Of a stretch of DNA of 64,000 nt, positions 1 to 10,285 are shown one piece after another. The DNA is taken from contig JBAOKB010000118.1 in assembly GCA_037044905.1 (NCBI GenBank), positions 434,001 to 498,000 of the forward strand. Reading direction: 5' to 3'. A program made the position numbers and the translations under genes. Every line of letters begins with the position of its first letter. Positions within the stretch are counted from its first letter, which is position 1. The stretch comes from Hortaea werneckii. Lineage: Eukaryota > Ascomycota > Dothideomycetes > Mycosphaerellales > Teratosphaeriaceae. The notes beneath the pieces were generated by a model. It did not search any database, was not told the DNA's origin, and was given only the letters and a program-made list of their open reading frames with translations.

Positions 1-640
1 TTGTGTGGTGGTGATTTGCGTCTCTCTTAGAATCAGCCTGTCTATAATGAACCTACGGTATTGGTGCGTGGAAATAAAGAGACAACTTTCCGATCGCCAT
101 ATGTTTGCGCTTACTCTGTCGAAGACGTGGTGCGCAATCTTGTCGCCCTTGCTTGTAGCTTTCGCGCATCACAAATGACGTAGTTTAGGCGCCACGATTC
201 GCGTTCACGTGATGTTGGGTCTTCTGTGCAGCGGCGCAAAAAGGATTCGCAAAAGCCGTCGACACTCGACTGCACTCCACATGCAATGTAATGACGTGGA
301 AACATGAGGGAGTCACTCTATCTCGCCCTAACTGCATGATCGCACAGCTGAACAAACAAGCAACCAATTGTAGTACAGGGAAAGAGGCGAAAGTCCTCAG
401 GCCAAAGGTTAAAGGTACACGTATCATCGTCCACCCAGCGTCCCCGAGCCGTATTACTCTTCACCCCAGCTCCAGTCCAGAGCTTCCTCCGCTCTCATCT
501 TACAATGCACATTTGCATATGTTCGCAGTCATCACCGGCATGCGAACCACCATATTTCTGCAACAACCGCCTATGCTTCCATCTTTTCACAGATGAATGC
601 GAATCGTGGTATCGTTTGGTTGTCTCGTGGTGCGAGACGC
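1..640. other. Intergenic, 3' flank of the ADP/ATP carrier gene
   Basis: No open frame here resembles a known family, and codon use looks random in all six frames. It lies downstream of the carrier gene stop codon and presumably holds its 3' UTR and terminator. I see no RNA gene or repeat. Confidence 0.5.
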
Positions 641-2053
641 TTAAGAGCCACCCTTGAAGGCCTTGCCGAACATGAGGAGCTGGACCTGGTCGTAGATCGA
701 CAGGACACCAGCGCCGGCAACACCACGGAGGATGTTGGCACCGGCACCCTTGAAGAGGGACTTAACACCCTCTTTGGCGACGATCTGGGAAGCAGCGTCC
801 AGGGAAGACTTGTACTTGACGGCCTACACAATTTAATTAGCATCTCATCACCTTAAAGCCCAATGGAAGCAGAATTACTCACCTCGCCAGAGGTCATCAT
901 CATACGACGACGGATGGTGTCGAGCGGGTACGAGGCAACACCGGCAGTGGTGGTGACAGTCCAGCCGAGGAGGAAAGAAGCAAGGAAGTTGCCCTCGAGC
1001 GAGCCAACGAGGACGACCGGCTTGATGGAGTCGTAGAGACCGAAGTAGAGACCACGGTAGACGATGATACCGGTGACGGAAGGCATGAAACCACGGTAAA
1101 GACCGGCAATACCGTCAGAGGCGAGGGTCTTCCTGTAGACGTCGACGAGGCCGTTGAACTGACGGTCACCGCCAGACTTGGCGTTCTTGGCGTCGTTGGC
1201 AAGACGGGTACGGGCGTAGTCGAGGGAGTAGACGAAGAGGAGGGAGGTGGCACCAGCAGCCTAAAGACCGTGTTAGTATGGACATTCCTAAATGCGCCGG
1301 GCAGAGGAAAACTTACACCGCCAGAGGCAAGGTTGCCAAACATCCACCACCAGTAGCCGTCACGCTCCTTCTTGTAACCGAACATGGTCTTGTAGGTGTC
1401 ACGGAAGGCGAAGTTCAGGGCCTGGGTAGGGAAGTAACGCAGGACGTTGGCGGTGTTGCCACGCCACAGCGAGACCATACCCTCGTCGGCGACGGTACGC
1501 TTGAAGCACTCGCCAATGCCGTCGTACTTGCGGTCGAGACGACCGGCGCGGATCATCTCATCCTGTAGACGCGCCGTGTTAGCGCTGGGAAGCACTTCAT
1601 CCGGAGTTCCGGGGAAGACTCTTGGCGTCGCAAGCAGCTTGCGCGAAACGACTTTGGCATAGAGCTCCCGAAGCTGAGGGAGACGTACCTGGTTCTGGAT
1701 GAGGAGCTTGACACGCTCAATGGGGGCGGCAGCGGTCTTCGAGACGGCGGCGGAAACACCACCCACTGTTTGACCTTGTTAGCCTTGCACCTCGGGTGTC
1801 TCGAAAATTTTCCCGGCTCTTATCGCGAGCGACTTTGCACTCCAATGCTGCCAATGCGTGCTTGGCCAATCGCGATGGACGCCGCTGAATCTCGACAGGA
1901 AGGCGATACATACTCAGGAAGTCGACAACGAAGCCGGGCATGCCCATGAAGGACTTCTTGGTCTCTGTTCAACATTGGTTAGCGACTGCTCGGCGGCCGG
2001 TTAGGAATTGGCATTGACGCACGGTCGACCTCTCCCTTCTGCGGTGCGGCCAT
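641..2053 (-). CDS. aac: Mitochondrial ADP/ATP carrier
   Basis: Inner-membrane antiporter that exchanges cytosolic ADP for matrix ATP; mitochondrial carrier family. Six exons join in phase: 2053-2023, 1964-1914, 1765-1689, 1562-1317, 1260-883 and 823-641, giving about 321 residues, the usual fungal length. All introns have GT/AG ends. The start MAAPQKGEVDQ leads straight into the first carrier repeat with PIERVKLLIQNQ (the Px[DE]xx[KR] signature), and the third repeat carries PLDTIRRRMMM, the RRRMMM hallmark that separates ADP/ATP carriers from other carriers. The C-terminus LLMFGKAFKGGS is typical. No frame break is present in any exon. Exon 1 is only 31 nt, so automated prediction could miss the true start. 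Confidence 0.95.
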
Positions 2054-3051
2054 TTTGTATGGTCTTTGTGATGAAGAAGGTAAATGGAGTGGAGATGGAT
2101 GTGGATGGATGAGAATGAAGAGAATCTGTGGTCGCAGGCGCAGCTCAGGATGAAAAGATGAGAAGGGGGCGCACGGAGCACCTCACCCACGCTAGGCTCT
2201 TCCGAGCCGGTCTCCGTCTTTTCCCGGTGTGGGTGAGAATTCTCGGCTTCCTAGCAACGACCGTCTCTTCTCTAGACCGTTGGTCTTTTTGGTGGCGCTT
2301 GGTGATATAGTGCTGAAGCCGTTTTGGTTGTCAATCATCTGCTACCGCCTTAGCAAGATCCAACGGGGGGTCAAGGAGTTGTTGTGTTCAAACATGTGCC
2401 ATCATATCCGGCTGCAGCTGGACTTCACTTGGTGCACGCCTTCACTCTCCCACCCTGTTGCTGGGGGCGACCTGAGTCCCCAGGAAAATCGTCATAACCG
2501 CGGAAGCCTCGCCAACTCTGTCTGCGACGCATGAGGCATGCTACCAGGCTACCTCGCCTGGACCACAATGGCCAATCCAACACGCTGCTGCATTGTTCAA
2601 CGCAAACGATGGCACAGATTCTGTTGCAAGAATACTACCTCTGCCTTGCTAGCACGCGGCAGGCTTTTGTTTGGAGGTATCCTTATCTAGTCTTCATTGC
2701 AGACCAGCCAGGTCATCGACCTACTTGAAGTCGAAAGGACCTCTTGCCGTCATTTGCCAAGGACTGCATCTGATGTCTGACAATAGTGTTCTAATGTCTC
2801 CGCTATAGACCGTCGCATTGGACGCGATTCTACGAGCGCAATGTGCCATATGATGTTTCTATTTGCACCCACAACCGTTCTCAAGCTTTGTATATTGACC
2901 CTAGCATGAGCATTTCAAACCTATCACTCTGATCCATCTAACCTTCCTTGGATGTCATTGCAGCAATATGCGCGCTCCTACTGCGGCCAGCCGACCATCC
3001 GATATGGTCTCGCCAGGTCAACCTCTCGAGCAACTACCATCCGTACGAAAC
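2054..3051. other. Intergenic, upstream of the carrier gene
   Basis: About 1 kb between the carrier start codon and the 3' end of the next minus-strand gene. It presumably contains the carrier promoter. Open frames are short and unlike any family I recognise. No repeat or RNA gene is seen. Confidence 0.45.
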
Positions 3052-3909
3052 TCAACGATCTCCAACGAAGAACCTCACACCTCCATCATGCTGACCGATA
3101 GCACCACCAGCAGTCGCAGTCAATCGCTCCAGTAACCTTCCCATCGCAGGTGTAATAATGGTCAACAATCTCAACACCGTATCCTCCTTCCACCGCCTCC
3201 ACTCAGGGTCTGTTCCACCACCAGCCATGTCACCCGGCGTCTGCCTAGCCAGAAAGGGCTCGAGCCGCCTCAGCTCGTTCCCAAAACTCACAGTCAAAGC
3301 CTTCAGTCTGGTAACTGAGTCGGAGTTCCTGCTGTACAAGATCACGGCCGGTCCGTCGAAAGGAGCTTCTTCACCGAAGTCGGCATCGTAGCTCAGGATC
3401 CCTGCCGAGTTGAGGATGCGCTGAATGTCGATGTTGCGGAGGATTTCCCTTTCTGCCTCTGTCGTACCGGTCTGGGTGTGAGAGTCGAAGGGCTTACTCA
3501 ATTCGGATGATGGGAAACGGGATGGGTAGCCCGGGGTGAAGGCAAGTTTGGGGCTCCCTAGGACGCCAGCAGGTTGTGAGAATGTTGGTCGGCCGGCGTC
3601 GGAGGGTGTCGGGAGGTCTTTGGTCTGTGGATGGTCTTCGCTGTGCTGGCGGTGATGATGTCTGCTCTTAGGCGGGGACAGGTTTGCCGGGCCCGTTTGC
3701 TCTGGCTTCGTCGTGGGTCCCTCTAGCGACAGGGTCTGGTCATGCTGGGCTTCTCTTCCATGGCGAGCATGCAATAGGTCTGTCTCCTGTATTCAGCACG
3801 AGTACTAGCTATTTATCATCATTTCTGTGTCACGTACCGTTTGCTTGGCGCTTTGTGAGCTTGAAGCCTGTGATGTGGGATGTGGAGCAAGTACACATTT
3901 CGTTATCAT
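3052..3909 (-). CDS. Hypothetical protein, two exons
   Basis: I do not recognise a family. Two exons, 3909-3838 and 3786-3052, join in phase across a 51-nt intron (GTACGT donor, TACAG acceptor) to give about 268 residues. An in-frame TGA just upstream of the ATG at 3909 supports this start. The N-terminal half is rich in S, T, P, Q and H and probably disordered. From about residue 125 the protein looks folded, with a helical segment (TEAEREILRNIDIQRILNSA), a hydrophobic stretch (FDGPAVILYSRN) and a C-terminal helix (WKEDTVLRLLTIITPAMGRL). No signal peptide or membrane segment is visible. The reading frame and splice sites support a real gene; the function is unknown. Confidence 0.6.
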
Positions 3910-5371
3910 CTTTGTATGCTCTCACATGAGTCCGCAGCTTGCATTCTGAACAAGAGGTTCAGAATCTTGGCAGTTTCATATTGGTTTGACCCCCTTGTCT
4001 CTTATGTTTGTGCCTAGGGGGCCCTGACCAAATCAGGAATGCGCATAACTCTTTCGAGTCGTTCGCCACGTGGTGTTCCAAGCCTTCACTACGGTACTCC
4101 TAATCTTGCTGACGTGGGTTTGAATGCTGTGCGTTACATTGAAGAGAAGCTCAACAAAAGCCGCCCCTGCGTCGTGAGCCATCTCGGCATCATGTTCAGC
4201 TTCAAGAGACGCAATGGAAGGAGCACATGGTTGAGCCTATGATCGGAGTGCTCCTCCAATATTACCCTCAAGTGCACTCCCTAGATACCAAGCGTTGCTG
4301 CAACACTGCTCCAAAGAGGCTCGTTGTGGAAAGATATGATCTCCTACAGCATTCCAGATCGAGTACCCGGACCGCGATTTAACTGATCTTTGTCAACACA
4401 TATTAATCCTGAAGCTCTCTGCCACGTGGGTTCTTCTAGATGCCTTTTCAGAGCACTGCCTATCACACATTACTTCCAGTAGGCACTCATTGGAGTTGGG
4501 CATTGTTCTTATGTAACTGGAGGCACAATGAGAGTCGTACACCAAGCCCTGTGGACGTGATTCAAGTCTTTGCAAAAATGTCGCCATTTGATCAAGCTGG
4601 TCACCAAAGATAGTGGCAATCGGGCTGCTCGGCAGCTAGGAGGTATTGCATCGGAAAGCAAGCTACAATGGCAGATCTTGTGCATAAGGTGCAGCGGCAA
4701 CGTGAGCAACCTTGCCTGCGTGATGGGTGGTTGCATACCCGCTTTAGAGGTCCTGAGCTCATGTGCTTGATGCTCGCGATCGATAAGCCGCTTAAGCGTT
4801 TAACATGGAGACCTTCAGCAATCCCTCTTGCCTCCCAGTACTTAATTCTTCAGTCTCCATTCTTCCTACGATACAAGATGCCAGGATACGATAGGCCTGA
4901 ATGGCGGTGCACTATCGTTAAAGCCTCACATGTTCCTCTCTACGGACAACGTTCAGATTTCCTCTTTCCTCACCAGACGCGTTTTCTCGATACCACTCCG
5001 TCGCTGCCCGGACACGGCTCCGAAACCCATATCACTGTGGCGGCACCTCCATGAGAAAACCTAGGTAGTCTTTTGCGGGTCTTTTAGCCTTGTTGTGCCT
5101 GTAGGAGGTAATTGAGCACGGTTTTTCCTGTGACATTAGGATGGTTGAAAAGAACGTTGGTGCCCTTTGCCGCTATTGATTCTTTCGCAGAATCGCCATC
5201 TGATCGCTCGACCTATTATCCAGCTCCTCTTCCCCACTTAGGACAGTAGCAAGAGACAAAAGCCTTTCCTTCTTCTTTACCATCATTCCCAGTACTCCAA
5301 GCTGCCTGCAGTGCACACTGCAGCTGAGCGCTTCTGCTTAGTCACCGGCCCGCCGTCGCCGAGCCGCGAGG
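3910..5371. other. Intergenic stretch, no gene recognised
   Basis: About 1.46 kb between divergent genes. Open frames up to about 128 codons exist but show no domain, no conserved splice pattern and no coding bias. It must contain the promoters of both flanking genes. I see no tandem repeat or transposon end. Confidence 0.4.
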
Positions 5372-6970
5372 ATGCCCATGCGTTTGGATCGCCTTCGCGG
5401 AGAGGCGGCGGAACATTATCGACAACAAATATTGGAACACCTCGCGCAGCCAATGCACGGGACAAAAGTTGATGCGGGCAAAGTTGCATCGTCGCTGCAG
5501 TCCCATTCGATCTGGCTTGACTGCGACACGGGCCACGACGATGCCTTTGCCATCCTCCTCGCTGCCCGAAGTCCCGAACTTCGACTGCTTGGCATCAGTA
5601 CAGTGTACGGGAATGCGCCCCTAGAGAAATACCACACGCAATACTTGCGCAGTCCTAGAGACGATTGGTCGCAGAGATGTTCCGGTGTACGCTGGCGCCA
5701 CAGGGCCTTTACAACGAGAGGCTTGCTTCGCGCCCGGGATTCACGGCGAGACTGGTCTCGACGGGACAACATGCCTGCCAAAGCCAACCGTACCGGCTAG
5801 AACAGACAAAGGCGCTGTTGAAGCCATGTTCGATGCTCTATCGGCGGAGCCGCCGGGTACCGCATGGTTGGTAGCGGTCGGAACCTTGTCCAATGTAGCG
5901 ATGCTATTCAATCGCCACCCCGAACTAGCAGAGCACATTGCAGGATTGAGTGTGATGGGAGGATGCATCGGCAATGGCTTTACCAAAGCGCCACTTGGCA
6001 CAATTGACGGAAGACAGCGACGTGGGAACTGGACTGAATTTGCCGAGTGCGCCCATTATCCTATTCACCAGTTCCACTGCCCTCATGAAAGCTGACGACC
6101 TCATCTCAGATTCAACATATATTCTGACCCAGAAGCCGCACGTTTCGTGTTCAACAACCCTACGCTTTCCCGCAAGACTACCCTGATTCCCTTAGACCTT
6201 ACCCATCAGTTCCTTGCCACTGAAGACGTCAAATTCGGCCTTCTTTTCGGCTCGCATGCGCGGATGCGGAATGAACCTGACCTGAGTTCCGTCTCGACCG
6301 TGCGGCGTCTCTTCTTCGAGGTTCTCACCTTCTTTGCCAAAACCTATGCAGAGATGTTTGACCTCCACGCAGGTCCGCCCACCCATGATCCTCTCGCTGT
6401 GGCAGTGATCTTCAGGCCGGATCTGTTTTACTGTAATAGCGACGGAGCCGCTGGCTCGTCACAAGACGAGCGATTTGAGTTGGAGATCGTGACGGAAGGT
6501 GAGCATGGAGCTGCCGTAGAGAGTGGTGAGGTTTCTTCGCATTGTGGACAAACGGTCGCGCGCGCCGCCCCTGCCGGAGGTGTAGGCGTGCGGATACCCG
6601 GGGTCTCAACGATAAAGCCCTTTGGGAACTGATCGAGAGCTGTCTGAGCCGGACAGAACGCCATATGGGGTTGGAAATCAGAGGAGAGCGTCGGGAGGCA
6701 AGTGGTACTCAGCCAATTCGCCAAATTGTCGACACGGGGCAAGAGGACATGGTCAGCCTTGTTCGGGGAGGGAACGTCACGCTAAGCGAATTCGAAGCCT
6801 CTACCGGGTTGATGCCCGACATCAAGGGGCCGATGAAGGATAAGGGCGGGGAATTTCTTCAAACCAATAAGGAGAAGAGTTTAGGGGTGAAGCCTAGAGA
6901 TCTCTCGAGGTCGGAGAGCCAGCAGGAAGCGGAAGACGATGCGGAATTGGTGGATTTTATCAAGAAATGA
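5372..6970 (+). CDS. Inosine-uridine preferring nucleoside hydrolase, frame-disrupted
   Basis: Hydrolyses ribonucleosides to base plus ribose (purine and pyrimidine salvage). The N-terminal motif DCDTGHDDAFAILLAA matches the Ca2+-binding DxDxxxDD signature of the family. A 63-nt intron (6047-6109, GTGCGC donor, CTGAC branch, CTCAG acceptor) restores AEFNIYSDPEAARFVF, the family's conserved region after the GGN/GGC loop. Two single-base breaks interrupt the frame. An extra T at 5630 separates GNAPLEK from TTRNTCAVLETIGRRDVPVY. One C appears missing in the run at 6597-6599, separating GVRIP from RGLNDKALWELIESCL. On either side the coding signal is intact. The true start is unclear, because the homology begins near SIWLDCDTG, about 48 residues after the first ATG. 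It may be a young pseudogene or a functional gene with sequence errors. Confidence 0.75.
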
Positions 6971-7047
6971 CCTGTAGCATGCCAAGCCTGTGGCTTCAAT
7001 CGGCACTCTGTAGTTGTTCCACACCCTAGGTCTGCTTGCTTTCTGGT

Positions 7048-7911
7048 TCATGCCCCAGCGCCCTTCCTGCGAAGTACAAGCGTAACAATACTCTGTCCCG
7101 TTTGCCCGCCAAACGTAAAAGTAGGATACTTGGCTTCGGCGTAATACTCTAGCCCGCCAGTCTCCGGCGCAAGCCATTCTAGCACCTCATCTTTAGTCCA
7201 GTTGCACGAAGTGATGATCAGAAACCCATTCTCAGCCTTGATCAGAGGCTCGACCTTCTTCCTGTAAACCTCGCAAGGGTGGGCCTGAAGCCCCTGGGAA
7301 CTCTCCTGTGGCATTAACGAAATAGCGTCGAAAGTGCCTTTGTCCAGCACGACTTCGAAGCCGCCTGGTATTGACCAGGTGCCAGGAGACTCAGCCAGTA
7401 AATCCCAGAGTTCAAACCGAAGCGTGTCGTCTAGGTCCTTCTGGGACGCTATACGCCGTGCGAGTTGGATGCTCGGTTCGCTGTAGTCCACGCCGACCGC
7501 CTCGCCTGGCCAGTAACTGTCTTCGTCTTCGTCCTCCCGTAAGCAGAAGAGCAAGTGGCCATTTCCAGTGCCGAGGTCCAGGAATCTGGTGGTCTGTCGA
7601 TCGAGTAATCCCTCGTCTTCGAGGTTCTCGAGTTGTTTCAAAATGGCCTCTTCGGCACCGCTCTCGCTGAACCACACGGTCCCCTCGTCGTCGGCATCTT
7701 GTTCTTGATTTTCAAGCTCTCTTGCATAGGCGTCGTCCCAACTACAGCATGAGAGTGAAACGGTTAGGACCCGATGGGTATTTTTATGGTAGAATGGCGT
7801 AACATCGTTATTTCCTACATACTACTCCTTTGTTCCTAGTTCGCTAGGGTCTAATAGTCTGCGACTGGCTGTGCCTGATCCGTTCTCAGACGAAGCTGAT
7901 GGCGTTGTCAT
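7048..7911 (-). CDS. EFM4: EFM4/METTL10-type protein-lysine methyltransferase
   Basis: Class I SAM-dependent methyltransferase; yeast Efm4 and human METTL10/EEF1AKMT2 methylate a lysine of elongation factor eEF1A in the cytosol. Two exons, 7911-7823 and 7741-7048, join in phase across an 81-nt intron (GTATGT donor, CTGTAG acceptor), restoring DPSELGTKEYWDDAYAREL, which is the family N-terminus. SAM-binding motif I reads LDLGTGNGHLLFCL, followed by GVDYSEPSI and the post-I region DKGTFDAISL. The family hallmark ITSCNWTKDEV is present near the C-terminus. Length is about 260 residues, as expected. The gene is clean, with no frame break. Its upstream neighbour on the same strand is another methyltransferase (8690-9644). 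Confidence 0.88.
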
Positions 7912-8689
7912 CCTGTCCCACTCCCCCATCCAAAACGGTCAACGTCGTTTCGCTATTTGATTGAAAAAGGCGATTGAAAAAGGCGAATGGAAGGACGCGG
8001 TGGCGTATGTCGGAATCGAGAAAGACAATTTCCACAAATGTTTCACACCTGTTGCCGATCTGAAGTCGAAAAGTCTGTATGATTTGGCCTGGCTTGACAA
8101 AGCGCCGAAGTTCAAGCGACTTTTTTTCTATGTTTGACGCTCTCACATACCTAGATAAAGCAGGTGTTACAAAAAAGCAATTCCTATTTTCGGGACATAA
8201 AATCTACAGCTCGTTTCCAATTTGAAAGTGAGTTCTTTTGAACGCCGATTGAGGGAAGGATAGAACTTCTATAGAAGCTGCAGATTACTTGGCTAAAATA
8301 ATGGACATAACTCGCGTCGAAATCAATTCTGTCCGCAGTCAATTTACATTTTTATTTCTATGTTATGAACAAGCAGACTCATTTCTGAGCCTGCGTCTTG
8401 TAGCATTCGAATGCCCAGCAGTTCATTGCAGATGCCGACTCCTTCCTTCCAATTGACGAATTCGCGAAGCGCAAGATCCATGGATGGCATAAGTGACAAT
8501 GTCCCAATTAAGCGGTGTCGCACAGAAGACTTGGTCTGGTTTTGCTAAGAGGGGGAAGATTGGAGCTCTGTCGTACCACTTTGATGAAGAATGAGTTGCT
8601 CCGTCGACGACAATCGCTCACTGTAAGCGTCCAGATCGTGGTAAGAGCATTGCAACCTTGAAGTGGCCACATCGTATGTGGCATGTTGC
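7912..8689. other. AT-rich intergenic stretch
   Basis: About 780 nt between two minus-strand methyltransferase genes. Base composition drops visibly in GC between about 8100 and 8500. Nothing coding is recognised. It contains one short tandem repeat, listed separately, and presumably the promoter of the EFM4-like gene. Confidence 0.45.
7959..7984. repeat. Perfect 13-nt tandem duplication
   Basis: The unit gattgaaaaaggc occurs twice head to tail (7959-7971 and 7972-7984), about 50 nt upstream of the EFM4-like start codon. It looks like a recent slippage duplication in the promoter or 5' UTR. Confidence 0.8.
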
Positions 8690-9644
8690 TCAACTCCGTC
8701 GCTTCAACGTGGCTATGACAAGCCATTTCTTGCGTTCCGTTGGGTCCTCACGGCCACCATCTCGTTCAGCCTGCCACTCTCGTCGCTTCCCTTCGCCGTC
8801 TTCTTCAAAGATGTCTTCCAATTCCAACCCCTGCTCGACGGCGACCGTGAAGAAGGGCGCCAATTTCCGTCGACCGGTATGGAAGCCTGCAATGGCATAA
8901 ATCCTGCCACAAGGATCCAGCGTCAAGAAGTGAAGCATGGATCTTACGAGATTCAAGTGTTGCCCGGGCATCCAGTAGCAATCAGCGGCTAAAATCCGTG
9001 TGAAAGAATGAGCGTGTTTGGTGGCGAAGCTGCTATCACAGACCCCCCATTCATGAGGGTCGACAGTGTATTTTGAGTTTAAATGATGAGGGATGTTCTT
9101 CCGGGCATTTTCACGGATGTTGGCTAGAACAACTTCCGATGGATAGTCCGATATCGACACCTGCATCTTTACTTAGCATTCTAGTTGTAAAAATAGTGTA
9201 ACAGGACAACTCAACCATCTCTGCTCCTGCCAGACTGGCTACGATCCCGTCCAGGCCCACGCCTGCAAAATGTTACCCAACACGCTCGTAGATTTACGAA
9301 AGGTATGCATCTGTACCTGCGCCTAATTCTAGGACCCGCTCGCCCTCGACGGACCAGGCATTGTTGCCACCGTCTCCATCGTAACTAATACGCTCAGCCA
9401 AGCTGATACTAGCATTCCAGAGATAATGACTGAAAAGCTGCCGCTCGCCTTCAGCTTGCGGGTCAGCAGTCTTCAGCTCAATGGGTCCCCATTTACTTTT
9501 GTACACGATGGTGTAACCCTTGTCTCCATGCAAGTTCTGGAAGTCATCCGTGAAGATCAGGCCAGGCGCCGCGGCGAAGATGTCCTCTGGATCTTCGTCT
9601 CGGTCTGGCGGAATGATCTGTATCACGTCCGTGAGCACAGGCAT
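8690..9644 (-). CDS. Methyltransf_16 family methyltransferase (nicotinamide N-methyltransferase-like)
   Basis: Seven-beta-strand SAM methyltransferase of the Methyltransf_16 group, which in fungi includes proteins annotated as nicotinamide N-methyltransferase and several lysine methyltransferases. Three exons, 9644-9317, 9262-9216 and 9160-8690, join in phase (introns 54 and 55 nt, GT/AG) to give about 281 residues. Visible marks are HYLWNASISLAERI before the fold, motif I VLELGAGVGLDGIVAS split by intron 1, the acidic turn VSISDYPSEVVLANI, and ADCYWMPGQHLNLVRSM late in the fold. I chose the start at MPVLTDVIQ; the frame stays open 18 codons upstream without an ATG, so a further 5' exon is possible. 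The substrate cannot be told from sequence; the FSHYLWNAS motif differs from the WGHLLWNAG I associate with EFM7. Confidence 0.8.
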
Positions 9645-10285
9645 TGGCAGGCAATGCAAAGTCACAACCGGGTTGACCGGGTGGAGCGCATCATGCACGC
9701 CTGTCGCTCTCGCAGGCCGAAAAAATCTCGCAAGCAGCCGAAGCTCAACCGGCTTCGTCTTGGTGTTACGGCTTCGCCTATGCTTCCGTTGCTTCCACCA
9801 TGACCACCGACAAGACCGGGTAACCTCCCACTCTTAGGCTGCTCAAGACCTGTCTAGGAGGTAGGTTTTGGCCCGCCGGCATACCTCCTGCATTCGACAG
9901 CAACTCAGCGCTATCCCAGCGCTCTGCAGACCGTGCGCTGGCTTCAGAAGGAAATCCGCCTCTCACCCGCATTCTGTCTCGCCAAAAGCGGGGTCTAGCG
10001 TGCATTTACCACCACGCCGGTCTGTCTGCACGACAATCAGCAGCATGCTATAGGTCTCGCCCCCTCAGATATGTGCGGAATTAGTGCTCCTCCTTGTTGT
10101 ATGGTCTGGGGGTCTGGGGTTATCTGGGGTTGCACGAGTCGCTGTCCGGGGAAGGTTAGCACCGAGCTCTGTACATAGACAGATATATATGTCTCCTTCC
10201 GAGCGCCTCCTCATTTCACCCCATTGCATTCCCTTCCATTCTTTCTGACCGTGTGGGGCATATTTACTTGACTAGAATTTTCAAC
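9645..10285. promoter_or_regulatory. Shared divergent upstream region
   Basis: About 640 nt between the methyltransferase start (minus) and the sugar transporter start (plus). It should hold both promoters. A TATA-like run sits at 10183-10190, about 100 nt before the transporter ATG. I see nothing else definable. Confidence 0.4.
10183..10190 (+). promoter_or_regulatory. TATA-like element before the sugar transporter
   Basis: Alternating AT run about 95-100 nt upstream of the ATG at 10286, a spacing compatible with a fungal TATA box. Inferred from position only. Confidence 0.35.

Noticed and set aside
4668..5054. Open frame of 128 codons
   Set aside because: No family resemblance and no supporting splice sites; likely chance.
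5283..5489. Minus-strand open frame with protein-like text (GVPIFVVDNVPPP) opposite the nucleoside hydrolase start
   Set aside because: Short, no start or splice context, and overlaps the hydrolase 5' end on the other strand; likely an antisense shadow.
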